Positions 1-9,258 of a stretch of DNA of 64,000 nt are shown in pieces. Below the pieces are notes generated by a model that made no database searches, had not been told where the DNA came from, and was given only the letters and a program-made list of their open reading frames with translations. The translations under genes and the position numbers were made by a program. This DNA comes from Phycisphaeraceae bacterium (lineage in GTDB: Bacteria; Planctomycetota; Phycisphaerae; Phycisphaerales; UBA1924), in the NCBI GenBank assembly GCA_019636615.1, contig JAHBXF010000001.1, positions 1,612,001 through 1,676,000 on the forward strand, written 5' to 3'. Position 1 is the stretch's first letter. Each line of letters opens with the position of its first letter.

Positions 1-918
1 CAGCGTGGGGGATGACACGGCAACATCGGGCGCGACCGCCGCGAGTTTCGCGCTGCCCGAGGGGGCGGGCACGTTGACGCGCCCGGGCTGCGACGATGGG
101 GCGGGCTGGGGCCCCGCGCCGCCGGTGCCGGGCGCGCCGGCCAGGCGCGCCGGCAACGCGTCCGGGCTGCGCCCGGGGAAGAGCATCTCAAACTCGCGAC
201 GGTCGATGCACAGGCGCACGCCGGTGGAGGGGTTGCGCACGAACCACAGTTCCACGTCGTTGGCGACGATCGACTGCGCCAGGTACTCGTCCCACGAATA
301 CGCCCCGAAGGTGAGGTTGTGCCGCCTGACCGAATCAACCACCTCGCCGACCAGCACCGGAAGCACCTTCTTGAGCAGTTCGGTGTCGCGGATCGAGGCC
401 GGCCCGCCCCACGGCGTGATCATGATGGGCATCGCGTCGCCCATCTTGGCCGGGTCGTTCACGATGATCTCGCGGCAGGCCAGCGCCACGATCGCTCCCC
501 CCGAGATGGCGTCCGGGTTGATCCACGCCACGGTATTGGCCACGGGCGACTGCTTGATGGCGTTGCTGATGCGCAGCGACGTATCCACCGAGCCGCCCGG
601 CGTGTTGATGTCGAAAACAATGGCGTCGGCCCCCGCGCGATGCGCCATCTCGATGCGCCGGCGGATGCTCGAGGCCATCACGCCCCGCTCATCGATCGGC
701 CCGTGCACCGAAATAATGGCCACGTTGCGGGCCAGACGCGACGCGGGAACCTGCTGGGCCGTCTCTGCGGGCGGCTGCCCGGCCTGGATGGGCGAGAGGG
801 CCAGCGAGACCAGCGCCAGCAGACCGCTGAGCAGGGCGAGCAGTCGGCGTGCCAGCGACGCACGCGCCGCACCGCCGAGGGGGGGCCGGCCGATCAGGCT
901 GTCAAGCGCGGGCTGCAT
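1..918 (-). CDS. NfeD/ClpP-class membrane serine protease, partial (3' end missing)
   Basis: The reading frame stays open to the left edge, so the C-terminus is missing. The start is ATG at 918 with GGAGGT five bases upstream. A hydrophobic N-terminal segment (about residues 24-45, LLALLSGLLALVSLALSPI) serves as signal or anchor. It is followed by a ClpP/SppA-like crotonase fold: the strand VAIISVHGPID, the motif FDINTPGGSVDTS and the likely nucleophile Ser in DAISGGAIVALA, which aligns with the SAG serine of NfeD 1510-N proteases. The family cleaves membrane proteins with a Ser-Lys dyad; the Lys is not assigned here. A Pro/Ala-rich stretch near the edge may link to an NfeD membrane or OB domain outside the window. 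Divergent from the ROK gene. Confidence 0.8.
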   Translation of the reverse strand, partial: MQPALDSLIGRPPLGGAARASLARRLLALLSGLLALVSLALSPIQAGQPPAETAQQVPASRLARNVAIISVHGPIDERGVMASSIRRRIEMAHRAGADAIVFDINTPGGSVDTSLRISNAIKQSPVANTVAWINPDAISGGAIVALACREIIVNDPAKMGDAMPIMITPWGGPASIRDTELLKKVLPVLVGEVVDSVRRHNLTFGAYSWDEYLAQSIVANDVELWFVRNPSTGVRLCIDRREFEMLFPGRSPDALPARLAGAPGTGGAGPQPAPSSQPGRVNVPAPSGSAKLAAVAPDVAVSSPTL

Positions 919-1029
919 GGTGTACCTCCGTCCAGAGTGTATTAACGATTCCGCCCCGGACGGATTCGTCCCCGAACCCGGGCGGGTTCCCGCCCTTCGG
1001 CCGGCATCGCGCCCACATACCCTCGGCCC

Positions 1030-2064
1030 ATGGCTGTGACCAAACCGTTCGTGGGCATCGACCTTGGCGGCACCAACATGCAGATCGGCGTGGTGGGCCC
1101 GGGCATGAAACTCCTGCACCACGCCAAACGCAAAACCAAGGCCGACGAAGGAACCCAGGCCATCATCGGCCGCATGATCAGCGGCATCGAAGAGGCGTGC
1201 GCCGCCGCCAAAGTCCTTCCCTCAGACCTCGGGGGCGTGGGCATCGGTGCCCCGGGCGCGGTCGATCCCGGGCGGGGCGTGGTGGTCGAGGCCGTGAACC
1301 TGCGGTGGGACAACTTCCCACTGGCCGAGACGGTCGCCAAGCGGCTCAAGGTGCCCACCTTCGTCGACAACGACGTGAACGTGGCCGTGCTGGGCGAGCA
1401 CCGCCTGGGCGCGGGCAAAGGCGCCGACGACCTGCTGGGCGTGTGGGTGGGCACGGGCATCGGCGGCGGGCTCATCCTGGGCGGCAGGCTCTTCTACGGG
1501 CACTTTCTCACCGCCGGCGAGATCGGGCACGCCATCCTCCACGCGCACCACCCCCGCGGGCAACGTTCGCTCGAACACAACTGCTCGCGCACCGCCATGG
1601 TCGACAGGCTGGTCAGGCTGATCAGGGCCAACCACAAGTCCAGGCTCACCGACGAACTGCGGCAGAAGGCCGGCGACGCGGAAGAGATCGACTATTCCAA
1701 AATCAAGTCAAAGATGCTGGCCCGCTATTACCGCGGCGGCGAGAGCGAAGACGCCCTGGTGATCGAGGTGCTCGACGCCTCCGCGCAAGACCTGGGCGTC
1801 ATGATCTCCAACTTCGTCACCGTGCTCAGCCTCCCCCGCGTGGTCGTCGGCGGCGGCCTCGTCGAAGCCCTGGGAAAGCCCTATGTCGACCGCGTGGAAC
1901 GCACCGTGCGTGAACTGGCCTTCCCTGAAGTCTGCCGAAAGGTCGAGGTCGTCGCCAGCAAACTCGCCGACGCCGCGGGCATCTACGGCGCGGCGATGAT
2001 CGCCATGGAGCACGCGGGCGCCGCGGGCCTGCCCAAGGGGCGCAGCGAGCAGCGGGCCAGATGA
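1030..2064 (+). CDS. ROK family sugar kinase (glucokinase-like)
   Basis: 344 aa, a normal length for ROK kinases, which phosphorylate glucose or amino sugars with ATP in the cytoplasm. The N-terminus carries the phosphate loop VGIDLGGTNMQIGVV. FVDNDVNVAVLGE contains the presumed catalytic Asp, and GVWVGTGIGGGLILGG is the second ATP/sugar loop. After GEIGH, where ROK proteins normally have the zinc-binding CxCGxxGCxE motif, this protein has HPRGQRSLEHNCSRTAM with a single Cys, so the structural zinc site appears to be lost. The specific sugar cannot be told from sequence. It could also be an ROK regulator, but there is no N-terminal HTH. Divergently transcribed from the protease gene; an M28 peptidase follows 63 bp downstream on the same strand. 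Confidence 0.85.
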   Translation: MAVTKPFVGIDLGGTNMQIGVVGPGMKLLHHAKRKTKADEGTQAIIGRMISGIEEACAAAKVLPSDLGGVGIGAPGAVDPGRGVVVEAVNLRWDNFPLAETVAKRLKVPTFVDNDVNVAVLGEHRLGAGKGADDLLGVWVGTGIGGGLILGGRLFYGHFLTAGEIGHAILHAHHPRGQRSLEHNCSRTAMVDRLVRLIRANHKSRLTDELRQKAGDAEEIDYSKIKSKMLARYYRGGESEDALVIEVLDASAQDLGVMISNFVTVLSLPRVVVGGGLVEALGKPYVDRVERTVRELAFPEVCRKVEVVASKLADAAGIYGAAMIAMEHAGAAGLPKGRSEQRAR

Positions 2065-2127
2065 TCCACACCCCCCTCGGCGGCGACGCGCCCAGCGGGG
2101 CACACGCCGCCACAGAAAGGGCGCACC

Positions 2128-3195
2128 ATGCAGAAGTTGATCGCGGCGTTTGTGCTCGGGGCGGTGTGCGACGTGTGGGGCGGAGGCGCGCCGGCGCGGG
2201 CAGACGAACCCCACGAGCGCGTCAGCGGCGCACGCCTCATGGAAACGCTGCGCTCGCTGCCCACGGCCCGCTCGGTCATGGGCGACGAGGCCCACTGGCA
2301 GGGCCTGGCACGCACCGAGGCCCTGCTCAAGGAAGGCCTCGAAGCCATGGGCCACGAGGTGCGCGTGCACGAGTTCGAGTGGACCCTGCCCGAGCGCATG
2401 CGGCGGATGGTGCTGCGGGCATCAGAGATTGAAGACTCGCCGGAGGCGACGCGGGCCGCCGAGGGCCAGGGCCGCCACACACACCGCAACCTCTACGTGG
2501 ACATTGTGGGGCATGCCTTGCCGCGCGAGGTCTTCGTGGTGGGGGCGCACTACGACGCGGTGCCGGGCTCGCCCGGCGCAGACGACAACGGCACGGGCGT
2601 GGCGGCGGTGATGGAACTGGCCCGCGTGCTCAAAGACACCCCGATGAAGCGCACCGTGCGGCTGATGTTCTTCACGGCCGAAGAGGCCGGGTGCGTGGGC
2701 TCGAACCAGTACGTGTCGCACTGGCGCACGACGCAGGGCGAACTTCCCGAAGCTGAGCGGGAGCGCATCGTGGGCATGGTGAGCCTCGAAATGCTGGGCT
2801 ATTTCAGCGACGAACCGGGGAGCCAGAAAAGCCCCATCGCCCCGATCAAGGGCGTCTTTGAACCCCCCACGGTGGGCAACACCATCGTCATGGTGGGCAT
2901 CGCGCCCCACCGCGCGCTCACCGAGGGCTTCGAGGCGGGTATGCTGCTGGGCGCACCCGAAATGCCCGTGACGCGCGTGGACTTCAGCCCCGTGCCCCTG
3001 CCGGACTTCATGCGGTCGGACCACCGCGGGTTTCTCATCGCGGGCATCCCCGCCTTCATGCTCACCGACACCGCCAACTTCCGAAACCCGCACTACCACA
3101 AGGCGACGGACACGGCCGACACGATCGACGCCGCGCGCTTTACCCTTGTCGTGCGCGGCGTCGCCCGCGCGGTGCAGCGTATGGCCGACGAGTGA
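2128..3195 (+). CDS. M28-family zinc aminopeptidase, secreted
   Basis: 355 aa with an N-terminal signal-like segment (MQKLIAAFVLGAV) before a mature region from about residue 27. M28 peptidases bind two zinc ions and remove N-terminal residues. The ligand motifs are visible in order: GAHYDAVPGSPGADDNGTG (His and bridging Asp), FFTAEEAGCVGSNQY (catalytic and metal Glu pair), SLEMLGYF (metal acidic residue) and PHYHKATDTADTID (C-terminal His). AGAAATG-like spacing gives no strong Shine-Dalgarno beyond AGAAAGG upstream of ATG 2128. It follows the ROK kinase on the same strand and may be cotranscribed with it. Probable periplasmic or cell-surface exopeptidase for peptide scavenging; the substrate is not known. 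Confidence 0.85.
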   Translation: MQKLIAAFVLGAVCDVWGGGAPARADEPHERVSGARLMETLRSLPTARSVMGDEAHWQGLARTEALLKEGLEAMGHEVRVHEFEWTLPERMRRMVLRASEIEDSPEATRAAEGQGRHTHRNLYVDIVGHALPREVFVVGAHYDAVPGSPGADDNGTGVAAVMELARVLKDTPMKRTVRLMFFTAEEAGCVGSNQYVSHWRTTQGELPEAERERIVGMVSLEMLGYFSDEPGSQKSPIAPIKGVFEPPTVGNTIVMVGIAPHRALTEGFEAGMLLGAPEMPVTRVDFSPVPLPDFMRSDHRGFLIAGIPAFMLTDTANFRNPHYHKATDTADTIDAARFTLVVRGVARAVQRMADE

Positions 3196-3214
3196 AACGG
3201 ATATGGACTGATCA

Positions 3215-4318
3215 TCACCCCCGCCTGCGGCGCGCGGCCACAAGGCCCGCTGCGGCGAGCAGCGTTGCCGTCGCCGGCGCGGGGATAGTGGCGACAAAGC
3301 CCGCGCCGGTGCTCAATGAACCGCCGAAGGTCATGCCGTCGGCCGACACGGCGTAAATGCGCCGGATACCGACACCCTCTGGCAGCGTCAGGCCGTGCAT
3401 GGCCAGGTATTCACTGGCGAGCATGATGCCAAGTTCAGGCGTGCAGATCATGCCCCACGATCCGGCAACACCCGGGATAACCACGCCTCCAACCATGACG
3501 TTGCCATCGTCGCTGACATCCTCAATGCCGGGGTTGACCAATCCTGGCGGCAACGGGAATGCGAGCAGGTCGTCGCCGATCCATCGTAACACCAACCGTA
3601 CCGCCGGATTGGAGATCTGACGGGAAGTACCCACAATGATGCTGCCATCGGCCGATACAGCGCTGGCAAGTGTCCCTTCAAATCCTGGAAGAGTTGGGAG
3701 AAAGGAAAATCCCGATCCCTCACGCCACACCCAGCCAAGCGAGCCGTTCCCACCAAGTGGGCCGCCGGTGCCAACAATCGTGGTACCATCGCGGCTGATG
3801 TCACGGACGTCCCCGCCTAATAAACCATTCGCCGGACCGATCTCCTGGCGGCCCGACTGGGGTGTCCAGCGGAAGGGGAAGATATTGACGCCATTCTGAC
3901 TCAAATCGGAATAGCCTGCCACGACATTCCCATCGCCACTGATCGCGGTGGCGCCGCTTGACGCAGTTCCCGGTCGTTTGCCGATGAGTGTGTGATTGCC
4001 ATCGATGGAAAAGCGGTACGCTTGTGTGCTCGCGGGCGTGCCCGTCGGGCTGCCCCCTGCGGCGTAGCCTCCAAGCGATGTGAGCGGACCGATACCAGCC
4101 CACGCTGGAGGGTTCGTAATTGCGGTAACAGTTCCTTGAGCGAGGTTGTAAATAAGACCCGTGCCCGAATAACCTTCATACGGGCCGTTCGCACTGACGA
4201 TTGTTCCGTCCAAGTTCATGCCGCGAACAGCGTGAGGAACCTGTGTAAAACGCGGACCCTCAGCAACCGCGGCCGAAGTTACAAACACCATCGCGACAAG
4301 GGCGGGAGGCAAACGCAT
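3215..4318 (-). CDS. Secreted HAF-repeat beta-propeller-like protein with PEP-CTERM-like anchor
   Basis: 367 aa. ATG 4318 is preferred over an in-frame ATG at 4342 because AGGAG lies eight bases upstream of it. A signal peptide (PPALVAMVFVTSAAVA) is followed by repeated units of the type AISGDGNVVAGYS, DISRDGTTIVGTG, AVSADGSIIVGTS, DVSDDGNVMVGGV and AVSADGMTFGGSL. These are typical of HAF-repeat extracellular proteins predicted to form a propeller. The C-terminus IPAPATATLLAAAGLVAARRRR has a Pro-rich motif, a hydrophobic helix and a basic tail, as in PEP-CTERM-type exosortase sorting signals. Function unknown; likely surface exposed. An IS5-family element sits 57 bp upstream of the start codon and may have displaced the promoter. 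Confidence 0.75.
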   Translation of the reverse strand: MRLPPALVAMVFVTSAAVAEGPRFTQVPHAVRGMNLDGTIVSANGPYEGYSGTGLIYNLAQGTVTAITNPPAWAGIGPLTSLGGYAAGGSPTGTPASTQAYRFSIDGNHTLIGKRPGTASSGATAISGDGNVVAGYSDLSQNGVNIFPFRWTPQSGRQEIGPANGLLGGDVRDISRDGTTIVGTGGPLGGNGSLGWVWREGSGFSFLPTLPGFEGTLASAVSADGSIIVGTSRQISNPAVRLVLRWIGDDLLAFPLPPGLVNPGIEDVSDDGNVMVGGVVIPGVAGSWGMICTPELGIMLASEYLAMHGLTLPEGVGIRRIYAVSADGMTFGGSLSTGAGFVATIPAPATATLLAAAGLVAARRRRG

Positions 4319-4375
4319 GAATCTCACTCCTCTGCTTCTCAACTGAAGGATGCTTCACAGACCATACGTAGTATA

Positions 4376-5216
4376 GAGCCTATCCGTAAACCGCGCAACC
4401 GTGTTGCGTTCTGCTGCGTATAGCCCTGCATGGCGATGCGATTGACCGATGAGGAACTTGACTGGCTGGCCGCGCGGGTGCCCGATGCACCTGTCTCTCC
4501 CAAGGGCGGGCGGCCGGCGATGGACAAGAGGCAGGCTCTGCGCGGCATCTTCTGGGTGCTCGACAACGGCGCCAAGTGGAAGGATCTCCCACACGAGTTC
4601 GGCAGCAAGAGTTCGGTGCACAAGTACTTCATGCTCTGGACCCGCGCGGGTGTCTTTGAAGCCATCATGCGCGACGCGGGCAGGTTCATCGAAGAGCGCG
4701 ACGGCTTCCGTCTCTACGAGTGCTTCATCGACGCAACCTTCAGCAAAGCCCGCGGCGGGGGCGACGGCATCGGCGTCACAAAGGCCGGGAAAGGCGTGAA
4801 AATCATGGTTCTTGTCGATGCAAGAGGTCTGCCGGTGGCCGTCAGCACCGCCAGCGCCTCCCCGCACGAGAGCACGCTGGTGCAGGGGCTCTTCGAGTTC
4901 ATGCTCACCGTCGAATCACCCGCACGCATCATCGGCGACAAGGCGTACGACAGCGATGCCCTGGATGAAGAACTGGCCGGGGAAGGGATCGAACTGATCG
5001 CGCCACACCGCAAGAGTCGGCGTCCGGAGAACGTCACCCAGGACGGTCGGCCGCTGCGTCGTTACCAACGCCGCTTCACGGTGGAGCGGACAATCTCGTG
5101 GCTCCAGAACTTCCGGCGCTTGTGCATCCGCTACGAAAAGACCTCCGTGTTGTTCCAGGGCTTTCTGCATCTCGGATGCACCATCATCTTACTGAAACAG
5201 GTTTACGGATAGGCTC
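4376..5216 (+). mobile_element. IS5-family insertion sequence, copy 1 (841 bp)
   Basis: The ends are perfect terminal inverted repeats, GAGCCTATCCGTAAAC at the left and its reverse complement at the right, flanked by TA on both sides (4374-4375 and 5217-5218), consistent with a 2-bp TA target duplication. It encodes one transposase. Two further copies of the same length lie at 43506-44346 and 47011-47851 in the opposite orientation, with identical encoded proteins. This copy lies in the intergenic region upstream of the HAF-repeat gene. Confidence 0.95.
4430..5212 (+). CDS. IS5-family DDE transposase (copy 1)
   Basis: 260 aa, intact. The N-terminal DUF4096-like helical region (LTDEELDWLAARVP, RQALRGIFWVLDNGAKWKDLP) precedes a DDE catalytic core. 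Catalytic residues are assigned as Asp101 (YECFIDATF), Asp170 (IIGDKAYDSD) and Glu219 (RFTVERTISWL), the last within the Y/R-rich signature seen in IS4/IS5-type enzymes. The TAG stop lies inside the right inverted repeat, so the gene fills the whole element. Protein sequence is identical to the copies at 43510-44292 and 47015-47797. Confidence 0.95.
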   Translation: MAMRLTDEELDWLAARVPDAPVSPKGGRPAMDKRQALRGIFWVLDNGAKWKDLPHEFGSKSSVHKYFMLWTRAGVFEAIMRDAGRFIEERDGFRLYECFIDATFSKARGGGDGIGVTKAGKGVKIMVLVDARGLPVAVSTASASPHESTLVQGLFEFMLTVESPARIIGDKAYDSDALDEELAGEGIELIAPHRKSRRPENVTQDGRPLRRYQRRFTVERTISWLQNFRRLCIRYEKTSVLFQGFLHLGCTIILLKQVYG

Positions 5217-5333
5217 TACTAAAAACAGTGTAGACGTGCACCGACTTTTCAGAGTTAATCGCAAATAACCTGAATACGGACCCATATCCTGGCTCTTACA
5301 GCCCAGGTTTCAGGGTTATCGGGCGACGGTCCA

Positions 5334-5700
5334 TCACTGAAGGGCTTCGATGTAGTCAGTCAAGAAGGCGGCAACATCTGCTTCGTCGTAGACGCTATCC
5401 CGCACGTAGTCACCGGCGCTCCCTGCTTCCTCGAGCCAACTGTCCATGAACTTGTCGAAGTCGCGTTCCGTCACACGGCCGCTGAGGTCGACATCGGCCA
5501 ACATCACGCCACCCACGCCGCCAAACGCGACCTCGCCGAACGATTCGAACAGAGGGCCACAATATGGGTAGCACGGGTTGCCACCGACGGCGCCCGGAAT
5601 ACGGCTGAGTTGAACGAGGTCGATAGCGAGGCAGGGCGGCAGGGTGTTCGCATAACCATGTTTCCCCTGGTACGGTGTCGAGTCAAGGGCCAGTACGCAA
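5334..5700 (-). pseudogene. Remnant of a dockerin/EF-hand secreted protein (3' fragment)
   Basis: On the minus strand the last 120 or so codons before the TGA at 5334 look protein-coding: a segment with paired Cys-Tyr residues (GGNPCYPYCGPLFESF) and then two EF-hand-like stretches, ADVDLSGRVTERDFDKFMDSW and DSVYDEADVAAFLTDY. This resembles the tail tags of the other secreted proteins in the window. No ATG start lies in frame between about 5700 and the end of the upstream gene, and no signal peptide is visible, so I read it as the 3' end of a decayed gene rather than an intact small gene. The start coordinate is approximate. A non-AUG start (CTG or GTA near 5695) cannot be excluded. Confidence 0.45.
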
Positions 5701-5745
5701 TTTACCAGATGGCGGGTGGTACGGCATAAAACGTATTGGCGTCGT

Positions 5746-8700
5746 TCAGCAGCCGCGCTCCCAGCGATCGAAGAAGAAGTCAACATCCGCGCCGTCGATG
5801 CCGCCGTCGAGGTTGATATCGGCCTCGGGGTCGCCGTTCTCCCACGCGGCGAAGAAGGCTTCGACATCTGCGCCGTCGATGCCGCCGTCCTGGTTGAAGT
5901 CGCCGGGCGCTTCGACGAAGATCTCCACCGCGTTGGTGGGGAAGCAGCCGCACGAATCGCAGACCAGGCAGTCATAGAAGCCGGTGCCGGCGCAGTCGAT
6001 GCCCGCGACAAAGAGCGTGTTCGAGTTGACCTCGAAGAAGACACCCTCCTGGCCTTCATCGAGGGGGATGAACTCGCCGGATTCGTTCTGCGTGCGCCAT
6101 TGGTACGAAATCTCACCGTCGCCGCTGGCCTGCACCGAGAGTTGGAAGAAATCCCCGCCGCGGAAGATGCCCCCTTGCGGCTGCTGGCCGATCTGGATGG
6201 TTGAAGAGCCGAAGGAGACGGTGCCGTCGCCGCCGTTGCGGGAGGGTGTGATGGCCAGGCCGCCGGGCGAAGTGATGTTGGCGATGGGCATCTGCACATC
6301 GCAGGAATAGATTGCGATGCGTCCGCCGCCGCCCGCGCCGGCGGATGCGCCGGTGGTGCCGCCGCCGCGCGCGGCGATCGTTCCCGAGCCCGTGAGCGAC
6401 GATGCGGTGAGGAAGATCGAGCCGCCCGCCCCGCCGCCGGCCAGACCGTTGGAGGGCGTGCCGCCGGCCACGGAGACCTGTCCGTTGATGTTCATCGCGC
6501 CCAGCGTGGTGATGCGCAACGCGCCGCCGCCGCGCCCGCCGCCGCTGAGGTAGCCCCCGCCCGAGCCCATGAGCAAGGGTTGAGTGAGCGAGCCGCAGAC
6601 GGGCCCGCCGGGCAGGCCGCTGCTTCCGCCGATGCCGCCGTGCCCAGCGCCGCTGCCGATCGCGCTGTTGGAGTTTGGCAGGCCGGCGCCCGGGCCCTGT
6701 CCCGCGCCAAAGCCTCGCGCGTCGGCCTCGATCATGCCGCCGGCCTCGATGTCGAGGTCGCCATCGATGGCGAGGGTCATGATGCCCGAGGGGGGCGGTG
6801 TAACCTTGGCGCCCTGGCGGATGAGAATATGAACGGGGAGAGAGTCAACAGATTCAATCACGGCCCCCTCGCCGGCGGTGGAGTCATCATCGATGATGAT
6901 GTCGCCCAGGGGCTCGGTGTTGAGTTTCATATAGATAGTGCCGGGCCCGCCCTTGCGCGCGTCGTTGGGCGCCGGGCCGCCGAAGGCGCGAATGGTGCCG
7001 GAATAGCCGAACGAGTCGGCGTAGAGGGCGATGCGTCCGCCGCCGCCGCCGCCCGTGCTGACGCTGGTCGGGCTGCCGCCGTCGGCGCGGATGATGCCAT
7101 CGCCGGTGATGGAAGCCGCATCGATCCAGATCGAGCCGCCCGAGCCCCCGCCGCCGTTGAAGTTGGTGGTGTTGCCGCCGCTGGCGGTGATGGTGCCCGA
7201 GATGTGCGCCGGGCCGCCCGCCGAGACGCGGATGGCCCCGCCGCCTCGCCCCGATCCGTTGTTAAAACCGCCGCCGGAGCCCATGTCGATGGGTTCAAAG
7301 ATGGATCCGTAGGTGATGCCGCCGAGGAGTGAAGAGGTGCTGCCGCCGCGCCCGCCGTGGCCGGCGCCGCTGCCGACAAGGCTGGCAGAGTTTGGCGCGC
7401 CCGCGCCCGGTCCCTGGGCGGGGCCGAAGCCGCGCGCATCGGCCTCGATCATGCCGCCGGGCGCGATGGCAAGGGCGCCCTGGAGTTGAATGTGGGTGGT
7501 TCCCGAGGCGGGCGGGGTGACTTTGCCGCCGTCGAGAATGGTAAGGTTGGCGGGCAGAGGCTCATCGGTGTCAAGCACCGCGCCCATGCCGTCGGTCGAA
7601 ACATCATCGATGATGAGTTCTCCCAGCGGTTCAGAGAGAAGGCGCATGTACACGGTGCCGGGACCGCCCCGGCGCGAGGGGGTGCCGGCGCTGCCGCCAT
7701 AGGCGCGGGCTTCGCCGGTGAAGGTGAAGGCGTCGTGCGCTGTCAGCGCGATGCGTCCGCCACCGCCGCCGCCCGTGCCCGTGCCGGTGGTCGCGCTGCC
7801 GCCGGCGCTCACAAGGCCGTTGCCGTTGAGGTCCGCGGCGGTCGCCCAGATGGATCCACCCGAACCGCCACCGCCGTTCGAAGACGTGGCGTTGCCGGCG
7901 TCGGCATTGATCTCGCCATCGATCGTGAGCATGCCCACGGCGATGAGGCGCACCGCGCCGCCGCCGCGCCCGCCGCCGTTGTTATATCCGCCGCCAGAGC
8001 CCAACTCGGTGGGCTCAAGAATGGAGCCGTAGGTGGGGCCGCCGGAGCGCGCGTTGGTGTCGCCGCCGCGCCCGCCGTGGCTGGCACCGCTGCCGATTTC
8101 GTTGGTGGCGTCTGGGGTGCCCGCGCCCGGGCCCTGCGCGGCGAAGAAACCACGCGACGACGCATTCACGAGAGAGCCGGGTTCAAGAATGATGTCGCCC
8201 ACGCTCTCGATGCGCAGTGTGCCCGAGAGCCCCGGCGTGACCGCGCCGCCGGAACGGACGATGATGTGGGCCTGATAGGGCTCGGCGCTGTCGAGCGCAG
8301 CGCCCTGGCCGTTGGTGGCGACATCGCTGATGATGATGGTGCCCACGGGCTCGCCGACGGCTTTGAGATAGACCGTGCCCGGGCCGCCCTTGCGTGATGA
8401 CGTGGGTGATGCGCCGCCGTGGGCGCGGATGGTGCCGTTGAAGTCAATGCCCAGGGCCACGATGGAGATGCGCCCACCACCGCCCGCGCCGGTGCCCGTG
8501 CCCGTGACAGCGCCCCCATCGGCAGAGATCGTGCCCTCGCCGACGATCGCGGGGCATGTGATGAAGATGGACCCGCCCGAACCGCCGCCGCCGTTGCCGG
8601 TGGTAGACTGGGCGTTGGCGGTGAAGAGGCCGTCTATATGGATGGTGGCGGAGGTATCGATGCGTGCCGCGCCGCCGCCACGCCCGCCGCTGGAGGTGAA

Positions 8701-9258
8701 GCCGCCGCCGGATCCAAGCAGGGCGGGGGCATAGACCGAGCCGTAGGGCGTGCCGCCGAGGGATGTGGCCGAGTTGCCGCCCCCCAGGCCGCCGTGGCTG
8801 GCACCTGTGCCGATGGTGCTCGTGTTGTTCGGAGCGCCCGCGCCCGGGCCCTGCGCGGCGGCAAAGCCCCTGCCATTGAGATCAAAGCGGCTGGCAACGA
8901 GGGCACCATCGGCACCTTCAATATAGAGAGTGCCGGCGATGATGAGGTGCATGCCGTGAACGATGTCGCTGCCGTCGCCGGCGTAGTCAAAGGTGAAGGC
9001 GTTGGCGTGGGTGACGATGCCGGGCTGGTTGGTGTCGCTGCGTATGACCGCGAGGGAGGCGATGGCATGGCGGCCGTTGATGGTCAGGGTTGTGCCGCGC
9101 ACGGTGATCTCGGCGGTGGCCAGTGGAACACCCAGGATGGTGGTGTCGCCGGGGTTGATGGTGAGGGGCGAGGTGACGCTCACAGGCTGGGCGGTCGCGG
9201 CGGCGGCGGCCAGCAGCAGGGCGACAAGCGAGATGGAAGTGGATGAGGGGTGGGGCAT
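5746..9258 (-). CDS. Large secreted Gly-rich repeat protein with Ig-like domain and dockerin-like tail
   Basis: 1170 aa from ATG 9258, which has AAGGA nine bases upstream; ATG 9267 is an alternative, and upstream in-frame Met codons lack coding character. A signal peptide (SLVALLLAAAAATAQ) leads to four repeats of roughly 215-225 residues. Each contains a beta-strand block, ARGFxxAQGPGAG, GSGAxHGGxGG, a GSGGGYxxGGGRGGGAxR segment, GGGGSGGSIW and RxGGPGTVYM. Near the C-terminus an Ig-like region (QPQGGIFRGGDFFQLSVQA, YQWRTQNESG, GFYDCLVCDSCG) precedes two EF-hand/dockerin-like units, DFNQDGGIDGADVEAFFAAW and DINLDGGIDGADVDFFFDRW. Probably a surface or matrix protein; ligand unknown. The DNA is strongly repetitive, which can cause assembly errors. 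Confidence 0.8.
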   Translation of the reverse strand: MPHPSSTSISLVALLLAAAAATAQPVSVTSPLTINPGDTTILGVPLATAEITVRGTTLTINGRHAIASLAVIRSDTNQPGIVTHANAFTFDYAGDGSDIVHGMHLIIAGTLYIEGADGALVASRFDLNGRGFAAAQGPGAGAPNNTSTIGTGASHGGLGGGNSATSLGGTPYGSVYAPALLGSGGGFTSSGGRGGGAARIDTSATIHIDGLFTANAQSTTGNGGGGSGGSIFITCPAIVGEGTISADGGAVTGTGTGAGGGGRISIVALGIDFNGTIRAHGGASPTSSRKGGPGTVYLKAVGEPVGTIIISDVATNGQGAALDSAEPYQAHIIVRSGGAVTPGLSGTLRIESVGDIILEPGSLVNASSRGFFAAQGPGAGTPDATNEIGSGASHGGRGGDTNARSGGPTYGSILEPTELGSGGGYNNGGGRGGGAVRLIAVGMLTIDGEINADAGNATSSNGGGGSGGSIWATAADLNGNGLVSAGGSATTGTGTGGGGGGRIALTAHDAFTFTGEARAYGGSAGTPSRRGGPGTVYMRLLSEPLGELIIDDVSTDGMGAVLDTDEPLPANLTILDGGKVTPPASGTTHIQLQGALAIAPGGMIEADARGFGPAQGPGAGAPNSASLVGSGAGHGGRGGSTSSLLGGITYGSIFEPIDMGSGGGFNNGSGRGGGAIRVSAGGPAHISGTITASGGNTTNFNGGGGSGGSIWIDAASITGDGIIRADGGSPTSVSTGGGGGGRIALYADSFGYSGTIRAFGGPAPNDARKGGPGTIYMKLNTEPLGDIIIDDDSTAGEGAVIESVDSLPVHILIRQGAKVTPPPSGIMTLAIDGDLDIEAGGMIEADARGFGAGQGPGAGLPNSNSAIGSGAGHGGIGGSSGLPGGPVCGSLTQPLLMGSGGGYLSGGGRGGGALRITTLGAMNINGQVSVAGGTPSNGLAGGGAGGSIFLTASSLTGSGTIAARGGGTTGASAGAGGGGRIAIYSCDVQMPIANITSPGGLAITPSRNGGDGTVSFGSSTIQIGQQPQGGIFRGGDFFQLSVQASGDGEISYQWRTQNESGEFIPLDEGQEGVFFEVNSNTLFVAGIDCAGTGFYDCLVCDSCGCFPTNAVEIFVEAPGDFNQDGGIDGADVEAFFAAWENGDPEADINLDGGIDGADVDFFFDRWERGC

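Noticed and set aside
5334..6299. 321-aa minus-strand open frame
   Set aside because: Its upstream two thirds is an out-of-frame reading of the 1170-aa repeat gene; only the last 120 or so codons look real and were reported as a fragment.
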